NCBI GenBank assembly: GCA_020631735.1
Contig: CM036160.1
Span: forward strand, 112,698,680 to 112,762,679
DNA length: 64,000 nucleotides
Origin: Saccharum officinarum
Taxonomy: Eukaryota > Streptophyta > Magnoliopsida > Poales > Poaceae
Direction of reading: 5' to 3'
Positions 56,661 to 64,000 of the stretch are shown one piece after another. The position numbers and the translations under genes were made by a program. Position 1 is the first letter of the stretch; each line of letters starts with the position of its first letter. The notes below the pieces were generated by a model. It was not told where the DNA came from. It worked only from the letters and a program-made list of their open reading frames with translations, and searched no databases.

Positions 56661-57740
56661 GATGAAAGCAGATTTTGGTAGTTGGCCTTGGCCAGTGCCC
56701 AGAGGAAAGAGCCAAAGAGGTTGAGTTCTCTGTGACCTTAATCCCTCCAGGTCAGCACGCGTGTGTTTAGTTTTTGCAATTTCTTCTTTTTATTTGTGTT
56801 GGTGGCGTGTTTGTTTTTCTTTTTCTCTGTCTGCTTGTTTTTGCTTTACAATTCGGTGTTGTGCCGCTTTTTTTAAATCCTTTTTCTCTACTGTGAAGAA
56901 AAAAGGGTCACTTAAACTATCACCAGAGTTCAGATTTTCTTTTCGAAATCCAAAACTAAACATCTTGCTCACTCAATTCCCGAACCGTTTCAACTTTCAG
57001 TTAACTCTTTGCATTGGTTAAAAATGGTTTTCAAGGTGGTTTTATCTTTTTTAGCTAAATGAATTCCAGTGAACACCTGACAAGTTTTTAAAAATCATGA
57101 AAAAATATCTCTAAGCTTTTTAAAAGTTGGAGAAAAACCATGGAGATATTGGGGAACAAGAAATTCAGATCAATTACTTAAACTCATGAAAATATCTCTA
57201 GAAGTTTCCAAAAATGGATTTAGCTTTAGAAGAAATGGAAAGATATATCCAGAAAAAACGTAAAAAATTCCAAAGCATTCTAATTGACGTCTAAATGCCC
57301 TTTTAAAACTTTGACAACAAAAACAGAAGAGGCAACCAATATGGATGTATTCAACATTGATGTATGTTCGCATTGCATGCTAGTTGCGTCTTGCATTTTT
57401 GTTGTGGAAAGTTTTTAAAACGCATTTGGACATGGATTATAACGTTTGAATTATTTATTTTTCCATTTCCCTAGGTCTAAATATAATTTTGGAAACTTCT
57501 AGAGATATTTCATGGTCTCTAGATAATTTTTTTGGGCTTCTTGTGTCCCAATACATCTCTATGTTTTTTTATCATGATAACTTATAAGCTTAGAGATATT
57601 TTTCACTGTTTAAAAACCTTATCAGGTGTTTATCAAATTTTAAACTAAAAAATAATAAAACATCCTTGGAAACCACTTTTATTTGGGTAAGGGAGGTAAT
57701 TAATTTGGTTAATAGTTCAGAAGTAAAGAATTTTTCCTAA
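56661..57740. other. AT-rich intergenic, possible decayed element
   Basis: Repeated phrases such as ATATCTCTA, GGAGATATT and TTCTAGAGATATT occur on both strands between 57100 and 57600, suggesting an old inverted-repeat element. No ends defined. Confidence 0.35.
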
Positions 57741-58007
57741 TGCAAATGCTATGAAACTCTCTAAACAACGAGCTGAGCGAAAGGCAGGCCAGCAGGCCAG
57801 CAGCGACCCAGCAGCCCATGAGGATGAGGCCCAGTCCAATCGCTACGTGCCCGTTCCCCTCCCACCACGCAGTCGCGCTCGCACGGAGGCGTCGCCGGCG
57901 CGGACGGACAGATTCCATTCGCCTCCCATCCATTTCTCACCAGAAGCGAAGCCGGAGGCGGAGGAGCGGAGGAGGCAGGAGATCTCGAGCAGCCGGAGGC
58001 GTAGAAG

Positions 58008-58178
58008 ATGAAGACGTTCGACCCGTGGCCGGTCTTCTTCCGCCGGGAGTGGAGGCGCAACTGGCCCTTCCTCACGGGGTTCGCCATCACCGGCTTCCTC
58101 ATCACCAAGATGACGGCCAACTTCACCGAGGAGGACCTCAAGAACTCCAAGTTCGTCCAGGAGCACAAGAGGCACTGA
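58008..58178 (+). CDS. Mitochondrial ATP synthase 6 kDa subunit (plant-specific)
   Basis: 56 aa: MKTFDPWPVFFRREWRRNWP, then a hydrophobic segment (FLTGFAITGFLIT), then an amphipathic acidic/basic end (FTEEDLKNSKFVQEHKRH). This is the highly conserved small membrane subunit of the plant mitochondrial F1Fo ATP synthase. It sits in the inner membrane and has no cleavable presequence. The ATG is fixed by the conserved N-terminus. A donor GTGAGG at 58187, 8 nt past the stop, and an acceptor TTGCAG ending 60398 suggest an intron in the 3' UTR. Confidence 0.93.
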   Translation: MKTFDPWPVFFRREWRRNWPFLTGFAITGFLITKMTANFTEEDLKNSKFVQEHKRH

Positions 58179-58186
58179 CGAAACAG

Positions 58187-60398
58187 GTGAGGCCCCGATC
58201 CGCTCTTACCCGTCCCCAGTCTCTACATACGAGGTAGATCTGCATCTGCGCTCCTCTCTGTGATGCGGCGCCTTTGACGCATACATCTCGCCTTGGTTGG
58301 ATTCCCCGCAACCGTGTCGGATTCCGAACACACACTCACACACACCAAAAAAAAAATGGCTTGACCCCTTCAATGACCTTAATCATCTCTTATAGCAGAT
58401 TTTGTTGGGTGTACTCATTGTTTTTCTGCCTAATTTTCGTTGATGTTTACAACCTACAATTTGAGCAGTAAAACACATGCGGGTCAGGAAACAGTCTTTG
58501 GGTGAATTAGCTGTATCTGACCATATCTGACATTTTATTAGTATCATCCAGTAGCACGTGTGTGAACCGTAGTAGAATCATACTACTTGTTAGCAAAGTA
58601 CTCCCTCCGTTCTAAATTATAAGTCGCTTTGACTTTTTTGGTTCATCCATTTTGCTATGTATCTAGACATGTTATTATATCTAGATGCATAGCAAAATGG
58701 ATGAACCAGAAAAGTCAAAGCGACATATAATTTGGAATGGATGGAGTAGCAAACAACTAGCAGTGGCACTTGGTAAAAAACTTCTTTGTCTGTTGATATC
58801 CTTGAGTCGGAGGATTAAGCAGTTGTCCAGCACAAAACCAGCAAGCCAACCATAAACTAGTCAACTCCATTGTCCTTGTCAAAAGGAAATAATGATGAGT
58901 AAAAAGTATTAACTCCATCGCCAGGTTCAGTTTTGTAGCCCTGCACTATTTATGAAATGAAATTGGTTTCCCCGTCTGCTGGTCCATTCCATCCAAATAG
59001 ATGGAACATATGAATTCATGAACTGTTTGCTGACCAACAGGAAACAGATCTTGCTTTGTTGAAAACAGTGAGCAGCAATGCTCCAAATCCATCTAACCGA
59101 ATGAAACCAGTGATTTGAACTTTCAACTCATTGTAAAAGGACAATGGAATCTTCTGACAAGAATGGCCCTGACTTGAAATACATCTATGCGCTCCAAATT
59201 CTCTCGGTAGCAATTCATTCATCCAATTTCACATCTCTCAGGGCTGCACAGAACTAGAAAATGTTTCTCCTCTTTCAGATTTCTTAACATTTCCTAACGG
59301 AACATGGCCAACACCATTTTACAAAACTGACACCAAGATCATTGTGTTCTTTTAGTTTCTGTTCCTATATTATAGTCAGCATCTCACTTGAGAATACAAT
59401 GCAAGGGTGTATTTTTGCATTAACCAGTGCATTAGCTAGCACTTGTGAAGGATTCGCTGACAGCCAAAAGGGCACCAACTGGTAGTTTGTGATTTTGTTC
59501 ACATGTTCTATGATTTATGGTAAAAAGGTGTTAGATTTCTTGTATTGTGGAACCTATAACGAGGACTCTACAGGATGCCTTGCAAAACCAATCCAAAACC
59601 ATGGTCAGCAACTGAATCCTTACCTAAATTATCTGTGCTCCTGGCTTGATATTTTGCAAATGAAACCGGACATTAATTGTTGGTTTTGAGATGCCTATGG
59701 GTAGAATTAAATTCTCAGTATGTAAATGAGCATTGTCATTAGATGTGAAGTTAATTGATTGTTGAGGTCCTTAGGACACGTGACAACTTTTTTGTTTGAA
59801 AATCACTGAAATATCCAATGAGATTTGTCTTTCCCTTTCTAATGATCTCTGATGTTTATCACTGCTAAAACCATGTTTAGCATTATCTGTGTTTGCTGTT
59901 TGTCATTTTCTGTTATGTACTTATGTTGGCATGCTTGATAAGAATTTGACTGGTGAAACAATTACTGGTTGGTTGTGACATCACTGCTTTCATCCCTAAA
60001 CCTTTCCGTGTCATAAGTAGGCAAAGTATCAAAGTATCATTCACTACAGTTTTCCTGAAAAATGGTAGGGCATTTTTTCTTTCCTGTCAAAATGTTCCCT
60101 AGTAGGAAATTAAAATCTGCAGGGAAACATCTTCCCCACTATCTTCTCCTTGCTGTTTCCTCACTGTCTTTTGCTTGCTCCCTAGGAACTCAAGTTGTAG
60201 GTAACCTTGCAGATTCTAGTAGTGCTGGGAGGATCACTTATGTGTATCAGTTGTCACTGCTAAAAGCCACACTTCACATTGGCATTCACTGTTTACCACT
60301 GCTCACTTGCTCATGCCATTCATAGCCCCTTGTGCATTTGGGACTCCATACCTGTCCCTACAGTTTTGTGAAATACTAACGCTTACATTCCCTTGCAG
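58187..60398 (+). other. Inferred 3' UTR intron of the ATP synthase gene
   Basis: Begins GTGAGGCC right after the stop codon and ends CCCTTGCAG. A final non-coding exon would run from 60399 to about 60545 (ATGTAATAAG region). It holds a MITE at 58601. Inferred from splice-like signals only. Confidence 0.5.
58601..58746. mobile_element. Stowaway MITE, near-palindromic
   Basis: 146 bp from CTCCCTCCGTTCTAAATTAT to TAATTTGGAATGGATGGAG with TA on both sides (58599-58600, 58747-58748). The arms pair almost end to end (CATCCATTTTGCTATG with CATAGCAAAATGGATG), making a long hairpin. Confidence 0.92.
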
Positions 60399-60545
60399 GT
60401 AAAGTAGCTGTGTCAGAAACGCCTGTTTGGCCAGCCAGTTCTGTTATGCTTTTGAATGAAAAGAAATAGACCCCTTTTTTCATTTTTCTTAATCGAAATG
60501 CTTGCACTCTATGTTCCATTTTTTATGTAATAAGAGGCAAATGAA

Positions 60546-61956
60546 TTGAGCCAACAGCAATCAGCTTCTGATTGAAAAATATCGATGTGTGGCCTGGGTG
60601 TTATGGGATTGCATCTAATGGTGTCGATTTGGTGGTGAAAATGAAGATTTTGTTATATGATTGGAGCCTATTTGAAAATGAGGGGTGGAGAGCCTGTATG
60701 AGTGTATGGCCGAGCACTGCAACGTACAAATTGTGAAGCAGAGGGGTGTTGTACCATGACTATCAGGAGACTATCCGCAGTGGGTACTCTAAAACGATAC
60801 TCTAAAGCTTTAGAGTATGAATATAGAGTAAAAACTGCTGTACTTGATACTCTAAAACGATACTCTATCCTTTCTCTCACTCTATATTTAGAGTAGTACA
60901 GTGCTTACTCTATACTCTATAATGGCGGGCCCCATTAGCTAAACAAAGGGAAAAAATGTTATAACTCACAAACCAAAAATCTAAATTAAATTTCGATTGC
61001 ACTATTAAATTCGTCTCAATAAATCCTTCAAGACTAGATCACACATATATATTTAGATAAAGTGACAAGTGAGTCCTACAGTGGATAGAGGATGGATGAG
61101 TGCAGGAGAATTGATTATAGAGGAGAGAATCTTGCTGACTAGGACGTATAGAGGATGAATATATAGGTACATGAGTGCGAGTAGTCTGAGAGAGTTATTG
61201 TAAAAACCATTCCCTCCCATATATGGCTTGCGGGGTGGGGGAGGAGCTAATTCTCACTTGGGGCTGTTTGATAGCAGAATTGGACCAGTTGAAGCCCTTT
61301 TAGACACAGACGGTATTGTGGCATGGATTTTGGAGCTGAAATTATTCAGGTTTTCTTCCTAAAAGTTAGAAATGGCATGTGGGTTTCGCATGGATTCCTG
61401 TATTTTTTAGTTAATCTTTTTTAGGTGATATAAATTAAAATGGGTTGTATTTAAGTTGTTGTTCACCCACAAAAAAGTTCTGAAGTGTTTTATAAATATT
61501 TTCATTTATATAACTTTTTGAATAAAATAATATTCTAAATCAGAATCAAGGTTACCAGCCAAACGATCTTACGAAGTGAATCTGATTCATCATCTGAAAC
61601 ATTTCTGATTCTTAAGGGAATCTAGAACTGAAATGTTTTTACAAGAATGATCCGTACCAAACGGACCCTCAATCCTTCGGATTCACTTTAATCCATTTTA
61701 AAAATGTGTTAATCCAAGCAAAACCTGTGGCTTGGTTGAGCTATAGGGAAGCCTTGGGCTATCAAACATGAACAAATAAACTATTGTATTTCTACATTGA
61801 CTGAAGTTCTTTTCTACAGGAAGTTGAAAAAGGAAATAAAATGGTCCACCTTTCTGCAAACAATAACTAATTTTAGCATAAGCATGAGAGACAAGTTTGA
61901 TTAGAAAAGGAATACTGAAAGATATAGCATCTTTCTGCAAATATCAGCTAGCTTTA
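60546..61956. other. Intergenic, nothing recognised
   Basis: Contains short repeats GATACTCTAAAACGATACTC at about 60785 and 60847, and AT-rich sequence. Confidence 0.4.
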
Positions 61957-62077
61957 GGGGGCCTTCGGAACGCATGAATTTCATAAGGATTATATAGATA
62001 TTTCATAGAAATCAGTCCATTTTTTACAGGAAAAACGAAAGAGCAAGAAAAAAAAATCCGTGTTCCAAAGGGTGCCT
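61957..62077. mobile_element. Small Tourist-like MITE
   Basis: 121 bp, starting GGGGGCCTTCGGAAC and ending GTTCCAAAGGGTGCCT, with TTA on both sides (61954-61956, 62078-62080). Its ends resemble those of the element at 39401. Confidence 0.75.
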
Positions 62078-62080
62078 TTA

Positions 62081-62810
62081 CTTAAGCATCAGAGACAAGC
62101 TTGACCAGAAAAGAAATACCAAAAGATATATAGCATAAAGTGAAACGACCAATAAGATTGCCTTCCTTTTATAGCATTGAAAAAGTTTCCATGCCTTATA
62201 TAGCACCAGTCTCATCTTTTATTCTCTACTACATAGGAGTCCCGTCATAGCATATTTTGTTTAGATTCCATATCATGGGCCAAAATACTCTAAAAAATGT
62301 AATACCCAAAGATATAGCACCTTTCTGCAAATATCAATTAGCTTTAGCTTAAGCATCAATGACAAGTTTAATTTCGAAAAAGAATACTGAAAGATATACC
62401 ATACAATGACAACGACCAACAACCATATGTCATTCTATGTAATGGTTCATAATGGAATGGTTCACATAATGGCGAGGCTAGAGCAAACAGAAAATGAGTT
62501 GTGAAGGTTTATACCATAGAAGATGTAGTCATATAATCACTTTTTGTGTTTTTATAAAAGGTGTATTTGCAGTTTTGCACTCTCAATCACTAATCACTAT
62601 GCAGATTCACCCATAATAATTCTACTGAAACCCCCAGCCTAATCTGGACCGTCCAAAATGCACAGATCCATCCTAATCTTCTCCTTGGCACGCGAACTGA
62701 TCTTAAAATTAAGCGCCTGCTAAAAAAGCTTTAACCAAAGCAAACCCCTCGCCCCCACGCAAACCCCGCGATACCTTCGCCTTTTCCGCCCGCGCCGTCC
62801 GTCTCCGTCC
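62081..62810. other. Intergenic upstream of the J-like gene
   Basis: AT-rich with repeated phrases (AAAGATATAGCA, GCAAATATCA) shared with 61915-61950. The last 100 bp become GC-rich, as expected of a leader. Confidence 0.45.
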
Positions 62811-63962
62811 ATGGCGATGGAGATTCCGGCGCAGGTGCGCCGCTACTGGCTGCCGATACTCCTATTCACCGCCGGATTCCTCTTCCAGGTCCTCGTCCTG
62901 CCCCACCACTTCCCGCCCACCCACTACGACGGTGAGAGCCCCTCCGCCGTCCCCACTCCCGCTTCGTGCTCTCCGATTCGGCCACGTTCTGACTTCTGAA
63001 ACTGGTTTTTTGGATTGGTCGTGCTGTGCGGGTTGCAGTGCTGGGAATCGAGAGGTTCGCGCCGGTCGAGCGGGTTGTGGAGGCCTACGAGTCGCTCTCC
63101 AAGGAGTGGTGAGTGCGATTGATGCGACTTACTGATAGCTTCTGTTTGAATTGATTTGAAAGCGTGTTGTTCTGTTTGAATTGATGCGACTTACTGATAG
63201 CTTTCTCGACTATTGCAAGCCGTAACGGGGTAATCTAGTTGGAGTTTCGTGTTTGGTGGTGTTTCTGCACTTGTATGTGTGTTGGATGAGAGAGTTTGTT
63301 TGGACATGATTAGTGCTTGCCTGAATCATCAGCTTTGAGATACTGCAGACGCATCACTCGATTCTCCACTCCAGCGTTAGTAAGATACTGTTTGTTTGTT
63401 TTTTTTTTGTTTGTTTGAGCGAAATTAGTTAGAGCCTGTGGATGATTGCTTGCTTGTTGCTTATCTGTACTGGTTGCTATTGTTCTTTTGCATACCTGCT
63501 TTACAAATCTGAGTGAATCTTTTGTCGATGTTAACTCAGGCTATCTGAAACGAATCACCAACCAACTGTTGATATTATAAAGGTGAGATCAAAATCTAGA
63601 GCTCAATCTACTAGACTTGGTAGCTGGTAATGTTTGCATAGAATATAGTGATTATTTTGTAAGAATCGCCTCTACGTCCTAGGCATGGCAATAACTTTCC
63701 ATAGCAGACTCACCATTCATGTATCTATGTAGTCATACACTTTTCACACCTTCTGTCATTCAACTTTAAGAACCATTGAGATTATAAACCAACTACCATT
63801 CAGTCTCTTTTCTCCGTTTTCCCCCCAAATGCTTGCTATTAGAGTAATATATGAAACTTCACAATTCTTTGATGGTTCGTACAGATCCGTTATGCATATG
63901 AGCTGTTGACAAATCCAGTTTTAAAGAGGGATTATGATCTTTTTGGACTGGATGAGCATAAG
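62811..63962 (+). CDS. J-domain-like membrane protein, N-terminal part (cut by window end)
   Basis: Exons 62811-62931, 63040-63108, 63540-63582 and 63885-63962 join in phase; the gene continues past 64000. The N-terminus has one hydrophobic segment (residues about 13-31, WLPILLFTAGFLFQVLVL). It is followed by a DnaJ-like start (HYDVLGIERFAPVERVVEAY) and end (IRYAYELLTNPVLKRDYDLF GLDEHK). Between helices II and III, where J proteins carry His-Pro-Asp, this protein reads KEWLSETNHQPTVD, so the motif that stimulates Hsp70 is absent. It belongs to DnaJ-like ER/membrane proteins by layout; what lies C-terminal is not visible. Confidence 0.85.
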
Positions 63963-64000
63963 GTGACAACTCTCTCCCCTCTCTCCGTTCACGTGCACGC

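Overview
The window is nuclear DNA of a grass, probably panicoid. It has very GC-rich first exons beside AT-rich introns, plant-type GT-AG introns, Stowaway- and Tourist-like MITEs, Copia and chromodomain Gypsy retrotransposons, a LINE tail, and plant-specific genes (CSLA, a chloroplast cp-RNP, the 6 kDa ATP synthase subunit). Assignment to the panicoids is an inference from overall flavour, not a proof.

Layout: 1-73 is an assembly gap. The left gene block (2.8-13.5 kb) holds an intact 10-exon CSLA glycosyltransferase gene (+), a 9-exon DCN1-like neddylation gene (-), and an intronless RING-H2 E3 ligase gene (+) resembling MPSR1 with a textbook heat-shock element 30 bp above its TATA box. A LINE fragment (14.4-15.2 kb) and a possible small secreted-peptide gene (17.1-17.4 kb, -) follow.

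The accessory middle (18.1-45.4 kb) is mostly transposons. It has a very young Copia element with near-identical LTRs but a decayed interior (18.2-24.2 kb), a solo LTR (27.1-28.2 kb), a complete TRIM element (28.6-29.4 kb), a defective chromodomain Gypsy element (30.0-35.8 kb) with a MITE in one LTR, and nested MITEs at 39.2-40.0 kb. A frameshifted F-box/LRR/FBD gene lies at 37.2-38.7 kb; its first exon may lie 11 kb upstream, beyond the retroelements.

The right gene block (48-64 kb) holds an EF-hand protein with a membrane-anchor-like N-terminus (CML45/46 type), tRNA-Ile(AAU), the exosome gene RRP41L, a two-RRM chloroplast RNA-binding protein, the 56-residue mitochondrial ATP synthase 6 kDa subunit, and the start of a J-like membrane protein that runs off the end.

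The genes do not form a pathway; this is ordinary grass gene-island and transposon-sea structure. Exon models were built by hand from splice sites and reading phase. Those for CSLA, DCN1-like, RRP41L and the cp-RNP each sum to an exact number of codons with no internal stop. I found no convincing new biological system. The best leads are the heat-shock promoter of the E3 gene, the trans-mobilised Copia element, the TRIM inserted beside a primer-binding-site-like sequence, and the TGGGCC-rich tandem duplication between the tRNA and RRP41L.
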